Of a stretch of 37,021 bases of DNA, positions 1-9,065 are shown in pieces (positions within the stretch are counted from its first letter, which is position 1; each line of letters starts with the position of its first letter). The stretch is from DHVE2 group archaeon (GTDB lineage Archaea; Thermoplasmatota; Thermoplasmata; Thermoplasmatales; Aciduliprofundaceae), in assembly GCA_015522955.1 (NCBI GenBank), contig WALG01000111.1, positions 1-37,021 of the forward strand, given 5' to 3'. The notes beneath the pieces are model-generated. The model saw nothing but the letters and a program-made list of their open reading frames with translations. It made no database searches and was not told the DNA's origin. A program made the translations under genes and the position numbers.

Positions 1-13
1 GGAGAAGTATATG

Positions 14-20
14 TTTATAT
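14..20 (+). promoter_or_regulatory. TATA box of gatD-gatE
   Basis: The sequence TTTATAT is centred about 27 nt before the ATG at 44. That is the usual archaeal distance from TATA box to transcription start, so the gatD message is probably leaderless. This argues against the upstream in-frame ATG at 11, which would lie over the promoter, although a GGAG at 1-4 could serve it. Confidence 0.5.
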
Positions 21-43
21 GCAGATATGCATTCTCCTTCAGT

Positions 44-1279
44 ATGGAAATAGAACCCGGGGATCTGGTGGAAGTTCGAACTGGGAATGGAATTTTCAGA
101 GGAATTCTTGTACCCAAGGGAGAGTTCACAGGAGAGGATGTTGTAGTTCTTAAACTTGAAAATGGCTATAATATCGGTGTGATAGCCAAAGAGATAAAAC
201 TTATTAAAAAAGGAGAGAAAAAAGAAAAAAGGAAAATGAGGTTGAAAGAGAAAAAGAATCTGTCAAAAATATCCGTAATAAGCACAGGAGGAACCATTGC
301 AAGTTACGTTGATTATAAAACCGGCGCAGTGCATCCCGCACTTACCGCTGAGGACCTTCTTTTCTCGGTACCCGAAATAGAGGAGGAGGCCAATATTCGT
401 GCAAGCATACTTTTTAATATTCTCAGCGAGGATATGCATCCTGAATACTGGATACAACTTGCGAGGAAAATAAGAGATGAACTTAAAAAATCGGTGGGTG
501 TTGTGATACCCCATGGTACAGATACCATGTCCTATACTGCCTCGGCCCTCGCTTTTATGTTTCCTCGGCTATCTGGTCCTGTGATTCTTGTGGGTTCTCA
601 GAGGAGTAGCGATAGACCAAGTAGCGATGCGTATATGAATCTTCTCTCCGCAGTTCGTGTGGCAAAAACTGACCTTGGAGAGGTTGCAGTGGTGATGCAT
701 GCCACTACTAATGATGATTATTGCCATATACACAGGGGCACGAGAGTGAGAAAAATGCATACCTCCCGGCGAGATGCATTTAAGAGCATCAACTCCTTGC
801 CCCTGGGGGAAGTAAGGGGCAGAGAGGTGCGGTTTTTAACTCCATATAGAAAGAGGGATGATCTTACAGAATTGCAGGATAAACTCGAGAAAAGAGTCAC
901 ACTCATCTATTATTACCCGGGAATGGATGCCTCATTGGTGGAGAGAATACTGGAAAATACTCGGGGAGCGATAATTATGGGTACCGGACTTGGGCATACT
1001 GGTACCCATATTATACCTGTTCTTAAGAGATACATAAGGGATGGCGGTATTGTGGGGATGACGTCACAGTGCCTATATGGTATGGTCAATCTTAATGTAT
1101 ACTCAACAGGCCGAGAACTTAAAAAAATTGGTGTCATACCACTTGGAGATATGCTCCCTGAAGTTGCCTATACTAAATTGATGTACCTTCTTGGAAATTA
1201 CGATGTTGAAACCGCCAGGGATCTGTTGCCCAAGAATCTACGTGGAGAAATTGGTAGCGGGAGGATGATAACATGGTAA
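44..1279 (+). CDS. gatD: Glutamyl-tRNA(Gln) amidotransferase subunit D
   Basis: GatD is the asparaginase-like subunit of the archaeal GatDE amidotransferase. It releases ammonia from glutamine (or asparagine) so that Glu-tRNA(Gln) can be converted to Gln-tRNA(Gln) in the cytoplasm. From the ATG at 44 the protein has 411 residues. A small beta-barrel domain (about 1-55) and a lysine-rich linker precede an L-asparaginase domain with the nucleophile motif TGGTIAS (81-87) and the HGTDTM motif (157-162), both catalytic in the family. Length and domain order are normal for GatD. The start at 44 is preferred over 11 because the TATA box lies between them. The gene overlaps gatE by 7 nt, so the two are surely co-transcribed. 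Confidence 0.96.
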   Translation: MEIEPGDLVEVRTGNGIFRGILVPKGEFTGEDVVVLKLENGYNIGVIAKEIKLIKKGEKKEKRKMRLKEKKNLSKISVISTGGTIASYVDYKTGAVHPALTAEDLLFSVPEIEEEANIRASILFNILSEDMHPEYWIQLARKIRDELKKSVGVVIPHGTDTMSYTASALAFMFPRLSGPVILVGSQRSSDRPSSDAYMNLLSAVRVAKTDLGEVAVVMHATTNDDYCHIHRGTRVRKMHTSRRDAFKSINSLPLGEVRGREVRFLTPYRKRDDLTELQDKLEKRVTLIYYYPGMDASLVERILENTRGAIIMGTGLGHTGTHIIPVLKRYIRDGGIVGMTSQCLYGMVNLNVYSTGRELKKIGVIPLGDMLPEVAYTKLMYLLGNYDVETARDLLPKNLRGEIGSGRMITW

Positions 1280-3057
1280 AGTGCGGACTCGAAATCCATC
1301 AGCAACTGGCCACAAAAAAACTGTTCTGCGACTGTGAATCCATACTGAGTGATGAGGTACTATATACATTTGAAAGAGTTCTCAGACCTACCCAGAGTGA
1401 ACTTGGAGAGATTGATAGAGCAGCACTGGAAGAGAGTTTGAAGCATAGAAAATTTGTTTATCAAGTCACGCCCAATTCCTGTCTTGTGGAGGCAGATGAA
1501 GAGCCACCCCACGAACTGAATCGCGAGGCACTGGAAGTTGCACTTAAAGTTTCTCTCATGATGCATGCCAAGGTAATAGATGAGATTCATGTTATGAGAA
1601 AAATAGTGATTGACGGTTCCAATACCTCGGGATTTCAGAGAACCGCACTTATTGCAGTGGATGGATATCTGGACACTTCCTTCGGCAGGGTAAGAATACC
1701 CACCATATGCTTGGAGGAAGAGGCTGCTCGCAAAATAGAGGAGCAAGGAAATAGGGTGATATATCGCCTGGACCGTCTGGGAATACCCCTGATCGAAATC
1801 TCAACCTCTCCTGATATGGAGAACGGAGAGCAGGTTAAAGAAGTTGCCCAGAGGATAGGATATCTTCTGAGGGCAACAAAGAAGGTGCGAAGAGGCGTGG
1901 GTACCATAAGACAGGATATAAACATCTCCACAGGCCAGGGAAGGGTGGAGATAAAAGGTGCAGCCACGCTCAATATGATTCCAAAATGGGTTCAAAACGA
2001 GATAGAGAGGCAGAATATGCTTAAGGAAGTGGCGGAGATTCTAAAGAATAGAAATGCAAGAGTGGATGAGAGGATATATGATCTCACAGAGATATTCCAA
2101 GGGACTTCTTCAAAAATAATAAAGAATATTCTTAAGCGAGGAGGTGTTGTACTTGGAATCAAACTTCATGGCTTTGCAGGAGTGCTTAAAAAAGGAAACT
2201 ACCGTTTGGGAAAGGAGCTCGCTGAGCGTGTGAGAGTTATAGGAATAAAGGGGCTCTTCCACGGTGATGAACTACCCGGATACGGTATAACCCCACAGGA
2301 AGTGGAAAAAATAAAGAAAATTATGGCGCTTGAAGCGGAAGATTCCTTTGTAATTATAGGTGAGCAGAGAGAGAAGACACGGATTGGATTGCAAAAGGTA
2401 ATAGAGAGAGCGAAGATTGCTCTCTACGGGGTGCCGGATGAGACCCGGGGTCCCAGAGATGATGGAACCACTACTTATCTCCGTCCTCTTCCAGGAAGCG
2501 CCCGAATGTATCCAGAGACAGATATACCTCCAATACGAATAGAGGAAAATTATCTAGAGAAACTTAGAAAATCATTGCCCCCCATGCCAGAAAAGAGAGT
2601 GGAATATCTATGCACTCTTGGGATAAATAGGGAAATCGCATGGCAAATACTCCATCACGGATTGGATGACTTATTTGAAGAGATTGTGAAAAAATATGGC
2701 CATGCTACTATTGTGGCAAGAGCACTGTTGAACGGATGTGAGAATATAGATTATGACGGGGTATTCCATGCTCTTCATGAAGGAAAATTCTCCAAGGAGG
2801 CAGTGGATGATGTTGTAAACCGCCTCTGTAACGGTGAGGATTGGAATTCTATACTCTCTTCATTTTCAAGAAATGTGGACGTTGATGAAGTCATAAAGAG
2901 AGTTATTGAAGAAAAGAGAGAACTCATAGAAGTTCGGGGGCTTGATGCCTTTAAGCCTCTGATGGGTGTGATTATGAAGGAACTTAGGGGTAAAGTGGAT
3001 GGAAAGGTGATTAGCGAAAAATTAAGAAAAGCCCTTAAGGAGAGGCTCTCCGGATAA
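1273..3057 (+). CDS. gatE: Glutamyl-tRNA(Gln) amidotransferase subunit E
   Basis: GatE is the kinase/transamidase subunit of GatDE. It phosphorylates Glu-tRNA(Gln) with ATP and uses ammonia from GatD to make Gln-tRNA(Gln). The 594-residue protein opens with the GatB/GatE signature GLEIHQQL, followed by the LFCDC motif near residues 17-21. It continues through the GatB-like catalytic fold, an inserted AspRS-like (GAD) domain in the middle, and a helical YqeY-type tail expected to bind tRNA. It is slightly shorter than many GatE proteins (about 620). The start ATG overlaps the last codons of gatD (ATGGTAA). The pair implies that the organism makes Gln-tRNA indirectly. Confidence 0.96.
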   Translation: MVKCGLEIHQQLATKKLFCDCESILSDEVLYTFERVLRPTQSELGEIDRAALEESLKHRKFVYQVTPNSCLVEADEEPPHELNREALEVALKVSLMMHAKVIDEIHVMRKIVIDGSNTSGFQRTALIAVDGYLDTSFGRVRIPTICLEEEAARKIEEQGNRVIYRLDRLGIPLIEISTSPDMENGEQVKEVAQRIGYLLRATKKVRRGVGTIRQDINISTGQGRVEIKGAATLNMIPKWVQNEIERQNMLKEVAEILKNRNARVDERIYDLTEIFQGTSSKIIKNILKRGGVVLGIKLHGFAGVLKKGNYRLGKELAERVRVIGIKGLFHGDELPGYGITPQEVEKIKKIMALEAEDSFVIIGEQREKTRIGLQKVIERAKIALYGVPDETRGPRDDGTTTYLRPLPGSARMYPETDIPPIRIEENYLEKLRKSLPPMPEKRVEYLCTLGINREIAWQILHHGLDDLFEEIVKKYGHATIVARALLNGCENIDYDGVFHALHEGKFSKEAVDDVVNRLCNGEDWNSILSSFSRNVDVDEVIKRVIEEKRELIEVRGLDAFKPLMGVIMKELRGKVDGKVISEKLRKALKERLSG

Positions 3058-3062
3058 GAAAG

Positions 3063-3072
3063 ATATAAATAT
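3063..3072 (+). promoter_or_regulatory. TATA box of the C25 protease gene
   Basis: ATATAAATAT lies 5 nt after the gatE stop codon. Transcription would start near 3093-3097, giving a leader of about 25 nt that contains the G-rich stretch at 3107-3112 before the ATG at 3121. This favours the start at 3121 over the in-frame GTG/ATG codons near 3073, which lie at the promoter itself. Confidence 0.55.
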
Positions 3073-3120
3073 GTGATTTTGCATGCAATAACTTGCCCAT
3101 TTGATTGGGGGGATGAAAAG

Positions 3121-6100
3121 ATGAAAGGTGGAAATTTGAGAAAATACGGAAGCATAGTGATAGTTAGCCTAATGGTTTTAACAGTGTTTGCAGTGATGTC
3201 CGGCGCTCATGGAGCCTCTGCGGTTCCCCGGAATTCTCCGGCATTTGGTACATCTTCGGGGATACTTGAGATCTCGAGACAATTTTCAGTGAGCCTTAAA
3301 GACATAAAGCAGGTGGCTGGACCCAATGGTGAAAGGTATCTGTTGATAAAGGGTACCAATCTAATGCAGAGTCCAGGAAAACCAATGTTACCTGTGAAGA
3401 TATTTACCTTCACGTTGCCAAGAAATGCAAAAATAGTGAATATCGGGGTAAATGGAATTTCCATGATGAATTATGGAAACGTAAAAATCTCACCGGGACC
3501 TCAGCCTGTGCCAAAATCCGGGAAAGCATATCCCACCAAATATGCCCTGCCAAAGTATAATATGCAGGTCTATGGTAAAAATGCGTTCTACCCTGCAAAG
3601 ACGTATGCCTACAGAATTGGATACACTAATCACGAAACTGTGCTTAATGTGTATCTCTATCCGCTACAGTATAACCCGATAACGCATGAAACAAGGGTTA
3701 TTTCTCATGCCAATGTGGTTGTGGATTATAAACTTATACCCCTGAAATCTACAGCACCTGTGATAAACGCAGAGAATATAATAATCACCTCACCACTTCT
3801 GAAGGAGCAGGCCCAAAGACTCGCGGATTTCCATAACTCCACGGGAGTTACCTCCTGGGTAGTTACCACTGACTGGATTGCAAAGAATTTTGATGCTGGG
3901 CCAACGCCACCCTATGATGGTTATGCCAACGATACCACATATTTCTATCATGAACTTGGCACTGCGCTACCACTTATAAAAGAGCCAATAAGAGGCTATA
4001 ACTATACCCTTGCCAGAAAAATTGTGGCGTTTCTCCAAAATGAGACCGGTGGAAATGTAACCTATGTTACCATATTCGGCAATGCAAGGATGGTACCTCC
4101 AAGTTATTATTGGGTTGACCAGTATCCATACCTTCTGGCATACTTCGGAATCCCAGGTTATGATTTATATGATGCATGGATACCCACCGATGCATTCTAT
4201 GCATCTCCAGATTACAATTCCACATACTTTGACTTTACGCCCAACTTCTTCCTTGGAAGGCTACCCGTTAATCCACTAACTGCCAAGGCCATGGTGGACA
4301 AGATCATCTACTATGCCAATCACAAGAGCGGCCTAATGAACGTTACTCTATCGGGAGGGCAGGTATTTGAGACTTCGTATTTCCTTGGAGAAACTGGTGT
4401 GCTTGAGCCTATAAATGCAGGATGGATGAACGGGGTCAAAATCACAGAGTATTTCCATACGCTGAGAAACTTTACCTATAATAACTTTGTAAAGATGATG
4501 AAGAACAGTGATATGATTATAGAAATCACTCATGGTTCGGGATTCTCATTCTGGCATCACAACGATGATATCAATGCCTGGGACTTCAGCATGAATGCAT
4601 CCTACGGCTCTCTGCCAATATACGCCTCTGGCTCCTGCCTTAATGGGGCATGGGACGAGGAAGTTTATCCATCAGAATTTGCCATGGGAATAAACGGAGG
4701 TACCTCCATAGCAGAGAAGATGCTATATGCTCCCGATGGAATAATTGCATACTTTGGCGGAGATAGAGAGGCATATGGAAGCACTGCTGCATATTTTGTA
4801 AATGGTACGCTGGTGGCACCCAATGACTTTGGAGACCTTATTACGGAGGATGGTACTGCAATAGCCTACAAGACTGCGATGGAGAACTATGGGTATGTTA
4901 CACTTGGAATGCTGTATTACTACGCACTTTATTATTACAATGTCTGGATTGGTCCAAATCTTCCTATAATAAATCCTTGGGGTTATGGAGGCTACAACTG
5001 GAATCTCTGGCAGAGGTCATACTTTGAATTCTCCGGGCTTGGTGACCCTGCACTTAAAGTGGCAGGAAATGGAACTTCAGCACCAGCATATTCACTTCCG
5101 AAGGTGGAGGTACGCAACGCAGTCTACAACGCTCAGGATGTTCCAGTAATAACCCGAGGACACTCGGTGACTGTGGATATAAAAACTGATTCTCCAACAG
5201 TAAAGGCAGAATTACTGTATCTTGAGCATGATGTATCCTCCTCTGGAGAGAGTTACTATGACTTTATTCTGGGCACCCAAACCCTTACTCCTGTCTCAAG
5301 TTCTGGTGGTGTGAATGATTTCACCTATGCCTTCACACCCAGCAGAGAAGGCACATATATTCTCTCTGTATATTCAGAAGATGGAAAGAACACGAGACTC
5401 TATATGGCATGTGGTGTACCCTCTGTACCAGGCATAAGTGTGAGTACGCAGAAAAATCTCAAGACCTACTCCAATATACCAGTCTCCGCAAAGCAGAGTG
5501 GTCCTGATGTGGAAATAATAACCCTGCTCGATTACGGTGATATTGCCTTTGGAAAAGAAACCAATGTAACCGCTGTGCTTTATAATTCAGGAAATGAAAC
5601 CGCAAACAATATTGTGGTGCATTTCTACCTTGAGAACTATGTATTGGCCATCCAGCAGGGCAATCTCAGTGCTCCGCTTGTATGGCTTGGTAATGCCACT
5701 CTGACATCCTTGGCGCCTGGTGAGATTGCCTATGTAACCATACCATGGAAGGCCGTTAATCTTATTCCTCTCGGCTTGGACCCAACTAACTCCTCTGCAA
5801 GATGGCAATATCTGGTGGCTAGTGCAGATGTTGCCGGAGATGTGAATCCGGACAATAATGCATATGTGGCCCTATTCCATGTGCATCTACCTGTGGATGT
5901 CTGGGCTCAGAAGGTGTTCTTGGAGAAGGATCCCATGGTAGGTGTACCCAATGCCATAACGTTTGAAATTTCAAATATTGGTACCACTGACACGGCCACA
6001 ACCAATGTAACGGTTATGGATGCTTATGGTGTTATAGATACTCTTCAGGTTACTCTTGCTCCCGGTGAAACTAAGTTTCTTACCGTACCATGGACTCCTG

Positions 6101-7899
6101 CCCAGGCAGGATGGGATTATGTAGCAGTATTTACCAGCACTCCTGGAGATATAAATACCCGTAATGACGTGGGTCTATACTATCCCAATGGGTACTATGG
6201 AGTCTATATGTTCAAAGTTCTCAGTTATGATGTTGCAGCGTTGAAACTTTCCCAAAATGGCGATAATCTGGATGTAACACTTTACAACTATGGACCGGTA
6301 GCATCTCCAGGCACCACAGTGCAGGTTAAGGAGTATCTTGGTGTAACTCCGTATCATGTAGAGTCCCCGCATCCGTACCCGGACAATTATGACAACATCT
6401 GGAAGATAGAGGCTCCAGGTGCAACTTCTCTGGCGTTACACTTTGAATATCTGGATGTAGAGCCCAACTATGATTATGTTCTCATTTACAACGAAACAGG
6501 TGCATTGCAGGTGTATTATACTGGCTTTTATAACAATTTGTGGACTCCATTTATCAATGGCTCCACTCTTTACGTGAGGCTGGTATCTGATGAAGCGGTG
6601 CATTACAGTGGATTTGTAATAGACGCCTATGCTAACGGTGCAGAGTTCCAGATTGTATCACTTGGAAACATAACCTTTGGTAGTATTGGTTCCGGTGAAT
6701 TTGCAACAGAAGGCATCTCGCTCGGAAATGTTACCACAGGGCCTCAATATTTTGAAGTAAATGCAACTACACCTGACGAGGTGGCTACACTTAACACTGG
6801 AGGAGACTCCAATAATAAACTTTCAGGATTTGTGAATATCCAAGATACTGTGCCTCCTGTAATTACTGGAATGTCACCCAATAACGTGGTTATAAATGAT
6901 CGCAGCCCAACCCTGCAAATACAGTTCCATGACACTATTTACAGTGGCTTCTCGGAGATAAGCGTGAAGGTAGATGGCATAGAGATAGGTACCAATGCGA
7001 AACTGGTAGCGAATGGTAATGATGGAAGCATAGCTGTGAAGGTACCATTCCTGCTTGTGGATGGAGAGCACAGCGTTGTGGTAACGCTTGTGGACAATGG
7101 AGGCAATGAGGTAAGCGAGGAATGGAATTTCACAATAGATGCCACACCGCCGCAGTTGGTAATCACGTCGCCTGTGGGCATGAATGTGCCGCTTACATAC
7201 AATTCCACGCTGAAGATAGAGGGCATAACAGAACCAGATGCCACGGTAACCATAAATGGAGTTACAGTGCCAGTGGGCAATGATGGGAAGTTCAGTTACG
7301 ATGCCACACTGGTGAAGGGAGAGAACATATTTTACATAGTGGCCACGGACCCGTATGGCAACAGTGCCTATATGGTGGTTACCGCGCTATACCTGCCAGA
7401 CCTGCCGCAACTGTGGAACGCAATCAGTGACCTGAAATCGCAGATATCGCAGATGCAGGGAGACATAGAGAAGTTGAACTCTGAGATAAATGGATTAAAG
7501 GGAGATGTCAATGGATTAAAGGCAAACATAAGTGCCATGGAAGAGAGATTAAATGAGTTACAGATAGCGCTAAAAGAGAATGTAACTGCGCTAAATAAGG
7601 CAATAGAGGACGCAAACACCACATTGATGAACGAGATAAACAATAATATTGCAACTCTGCAGGGTCAGATTAATGACCTGAAGAGCCAGATAAGCGATGC
7701 TCAGAGCCAGATAAAGAGTGTACAGGATGAAAACAAGAAGCAGAGCAATCAGATTAGCGGAGCAGATACCATAGGCTATGTGGGCATAGTTCTTGCAATA
7801 ATCGCGCTAATCATAGCGATAGTGGCCATTGCCAGAAAGCCCAAGAAGCCTGAGATGCCTGAGAGCAGCGAGTCCGAAGAATCCGAGTCTGAAGAATAA
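3121..7899 (+). CDS. Secreted, membrane-anchored C25 (gingipain-like) cysteine protease with CUB-like insert
   Basis: From the ATG at 3121 the product has 1592 residues. A signal peptide (about 10-35) precedes a propeptide-like segment with the family-typical PGKPMLPVK stretch, then a caspase-fold C25 peptidase domain (about 218-647). The likely catalytic dyad is His471 in THGSG and Cys506 in SGSCLNG. Next come two CARDB-like domains (about 796-920 and 925-1032), and a third (about 1037-1240) that appears split by a CUB-like domain (about 1081-1170). Two Ig-like/glucodextranase-like domains follow (about 1241-1339 and 1341-1423), then a coiled-coil stalk (about 1431-1545), one membrane helix (about 1551-1571) and a short cytoplasmic tail rich in Lys/Pro, then Ser/Glu. 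It is probably an endopeptidase held above the cell surface, feeding peptide uptake or processing S-layer proteins. Specificity cannot be read from the sequence. Confidence 0.85.
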   Translation: MKGGNLRKYGSIVIVSLMVLTVFAVMSGAHGASAVPRNSPAFGTSSGILEISRQFSVSLKDIKQVAGPNGERYLLIKGTNLMQSPGKPMLPVKIFTFTLPRNAKIVNIGVNGISMMNYGNVKISPGPQPVPKSGKAYPTKYALPKYNMQVYGKNAFYPAKTYAYRIGYTNHETVLNVYLYPLQYNPITHETRVISHANVVVDYKLIPLKSTAPVINAENIIITSPLLKEQAQRLADFHNSTGVTSWVVTTDWIAKNFDAGPTPPYDGYANDTTYFYHELGTALPLIKEPIRGYNYTLARKIVAFLQNETGGNVTYVTIFGNARMVPPSYYWVDQYPYLLAYFGIPGYDLYDAWIPTDAFYASPDYNSTYFDFTPNFFLGRLPVNPLTAKAMVDKIIYYANHKSGLMNVTLSGGQVFETSYFLGETGVLEPINAGWMNGVKITEYFHTLRNFTYNNFVKMMKNSDMIIEITHGSGFSFWHHNDDINAWDFSMNASYGSLPIYASGSCLNGAWDEEVYPSEFAMGINGGTSIAEKMLYAPDGIIAYFGGDREAYGSTAAYFVNGTLVAPNDFGDLITEDGTAIAYKTAMENYGYVTLGMLYYYALYYYNVWIGPNLPIINPWGYGGYNWNLWQRSYFEFSGLGDPALKVAGNGTSAPAYSLPKVEVRNAVYNAQDVPVITRGHSVTVDIKTDSPTVKAELLYLEHDVSSSGESYYDFILGTQTLTPVSSSGGVNDFTYAFTPSREGTYILSVYSEDGKNTRLYMACGVPSVPGISVSTQKNLKTYSNIPVSAKQSGPDVEIITLLDYGDIAFGKETNVTAVLYNSGNETANNIVVHFYLENYVLAIQQGNLSAPLVWLGNATLTSLAPGEIAYVTIPWKAVNLIPLGLDPTNSSARWQYLVASADVAGDVNPDNNAYVALFHVHLPVDVWAQKVFLEKDPMVGVPNAITFEISNIGTTDTATTNVTVMDAYGVIDTLQVTLAPGETKFLTVPWTPAQAGWDYVAVFTSTPGDINTRNDVGLYYPNGYYGVYMFKVLSYDVAALKLSQNGDNLDVTLYNYGPVASPGTTVQVKEYLGVTPYHVESPHPYPDNYDNIWKIEAPGATSLALHFEYLDVEPNYDYVLIYNETGALQVYYTGFYNNLWTPFINGSTLYVRLVSDEAVHYSGFVIDAYANGAEFQIVSLGNITFGSIGSGEFATEGISLGNVTTGPQYFEVNATTPDEVATLNTGGDSNNKLSGFVNIQDTVPPVITGMSPNNVVINDRSPTLQIQFHDTIYSGFSEISVKVDGIEIGTNAKLVANGNDGSIAVKVPFLLVDGEHSVVVTLVDNGGNEVSEEWNFTIDATPPQLVITSPVGMNVPLTYNSTLKIEGITEPDATVTINGVTVPVGNDGKFSYDATLVKGENIFYIVATDPYGNSAYMVVTALYLPDLPQLWNAISDLKSQISQMQGDIEKLNSEINGLKGDVNGLKANISAMEERLNELQIALKENVTALNKAIEDANTTLMNEINNNIATLQGQINDLKSQISDAQSQIKSVQDENKKQSNQISGADTIGYVGIVLAIIALIIAIVAIARKPKKPEMPESSESEESESEE

Positions 7900-7916
7900 T
7901 CTTTTTCCTTTTTTCC
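7900..7916 (+). terminator. T-rich terminator after the C25 protease gene
   Basis: Directly after the TAA stop come two T-runs (TTTTT and TTTTTT) separated by CC. Oligo-T stretches on the coding strand are the usual archaeal intrinsic termination signal. No hairpin precedes them. Confidence 0.5.
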
Positions 7917-7920
7917 AATA

Positions 7921-7930
7921 TTTTTAATTA
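7921..7930 (+). promoter_or_regulatory. TATA box of the AK6-type kinase gene
   Basis: TTTTTAATTA is centred about 28 nt before the ATG at 7954, consistent with a leaderless transcript. It directly follows the T-rich end of the upstream gene. Confidence 0.4.
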
Positions 7931-7953
7931 CTTTTCTGCATTAAACCATCATA

Positions 7954-8472
7954 ATGCTTATTGCACTCACGGGTACTCCCGGTACAGGTAAAACATCGGT
8001 GGCAAAGATTTTGCAGAAGGAATACCAAGTAGTGTATCTCAAGGATTATGAAGATGCAGTAATTTATTATGATGAACACAGAGATAGTAAAGTGGTTGAT
8101 TTAGATACTCTGCGAGAGGAGGTTAATGCACTTAATAAGGATGCTCTGTATATCATTGAGGGACATTATGCACATGAGATGCCTGTGGATGTGGTAATTG
8201 TACTAAGGTGCCATCCAGAAGAACTTGGAAAAAGGCTGAAGAAAAGAGGATATAGAGAGAGGAAGATACAGGAAAATGTGGAGGCTGAGGCCATGAGCCT
8301 CATAACAAGCGAGTCTATTCTTTACCATGGGAAAGATAAAGTATTTGAAATTGATACTACAGGAAAAACTCCAGAGGAGTGTGCAAAAGAGGTAGAGGAT
8401 ATCCTTAACGGCCAGAAGGAGAAATATCGTCCAAGAATCAATTACTCGGAGGAGATACTCAAATGGTACTGA
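7954..8472 (+). CDS. AK6/Fap7-type adenylate kinase
   Basis: This 172-residue P-loop kinase has Walker A GTPGTGKT at residues 7-14. Its lid-like segment (RGYRERKIQENVEAEA) is typical of the AK6 family, known as Fap7 in yeast. Members interconvert adenine nucleotides, and their ATPase activity assists maturation of the small ribosomal subunit in eukaryotes and archaea. Length matches the family (about 170-190). It has its own T/A-rich promoter and overlaps the next gene by 10 nt, so the two share a transcript although their functions differ. It is not a canonical long Adk. Confidence 0.88.
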   Translation: MLIALTGTPGTGKTSVAKILQKEYQVVYLKDYEDAVIYYDEHRDSKVVDLDTLREEVNALNKDALYIIEGHYAHEMPVDVVIVLRCHPEELGKRLKKRGYRERKIQENVEAEAMSLITSESILYHGKDKVFEIDTTGKTPEECAKEVEDILNGQKEKYRPRINYSEEILKWY

Positions 8473-9065
8473 ACAAATATCGTAAAAATGTGGATTCGTT
8501 GCTTAACTCTCTTGCAAAACCATTTTTAAAGATGAGCCCCAATGCCATAACACTAATCTCCCTCCTTCTTGCATTTCTCGCGGGACTCTCGTATTATCTC
8601 ACCCATATTAGCGTTTACTGGTTGATAGGAGCCTTTATTTTTACATTTCTTGCGGCGTTATTCGATGCTTTAGACGGCAAGGTTGCGAGACTTCGAGGAA
8701 TTTCATCCAGAAAAGGTGATTTTTTGGATCATCTTGTGGATAGATATGCAGACACATTCATAATAATCGGAATTTCTCTAAGTCCGTACTCAAACCCGCT
8801 CATAGGCATATTTGCCCTCAGCGGTGTGTATTTGACAAGTTACATAGGCACTCAGGCCCAGGCTGTGGGTGTTGGGAGGCTATATGGAGGACTTCTTGGA
8901 AGGGCAGATAGGATGGTTATTCTTCTCGTTCTCCCCATACCGCAACTCTTCTGGTGGGGCTTCTATTTCTCTGCAAGTTCCTGGGTTCTCATAGCATTTG
9001 CCGTTCTGGGTCATATCACTGCCCTTCAGAGGATTTTGAGTGCTTGGAAAAATATTCCTTCCTGA
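8463..9065 (+). CDS. CDP-alcohol phosphatidyltransferase, probable archaetidylinositol phosphate synthase
   Basis: The 200-residue membrane enzyme shows the full CDP-alcohol phosphatidyltransferase signature: Asp68, Asp71-Gly72, Ala75-Arg76, Gly85, Asp89 and Asp93. These residues bind two metal ions and the CDP moiety. Several hydrophobic helices follow. The family joins CDP-archaeol to a polar alcohol. Assignment to archaetidylinositol phosphate synthase rests on similarity to the small archaeal members often found beside this AK6-type kinase; substrate choice is an inference. The start overlaps the kinase gene by 10 nt, and the 3' end overlaps the convergent priL gene by 50 bp. Confidence 0.85.
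   Translation: MVLNKYRKNVDSLLNSLAKPFLKMSPNAITLISLLLAFLAGLSYYLTHISVYWLIGAFIFTFLAALFDALDGKVARLRGISSRKGDFLDHLVDRYADTFIIIGISLSPYSNPLIGIFALSGVYLTSYIGTQAQAVGVGRLYGGLLGRADRMVILLVLPIPQLFWWGFYFSASSWVLIAFAVLGHITALQRILSAWKNIPS

Noticed and set aside
3073..3120. Longer N-terminus for the C25 protease
   Set aside because: It would start on the TATA box and place 16 residues before a signal peptide that begins properly at 3121.
7411..7755. Repeat array or CRISPR-like pattern in the coiled-coil coding region
   Set aside because: The short near-repeats (NGLKGDVNGLKA type) reflect heptad coiled-coil coding, without regular spacers.
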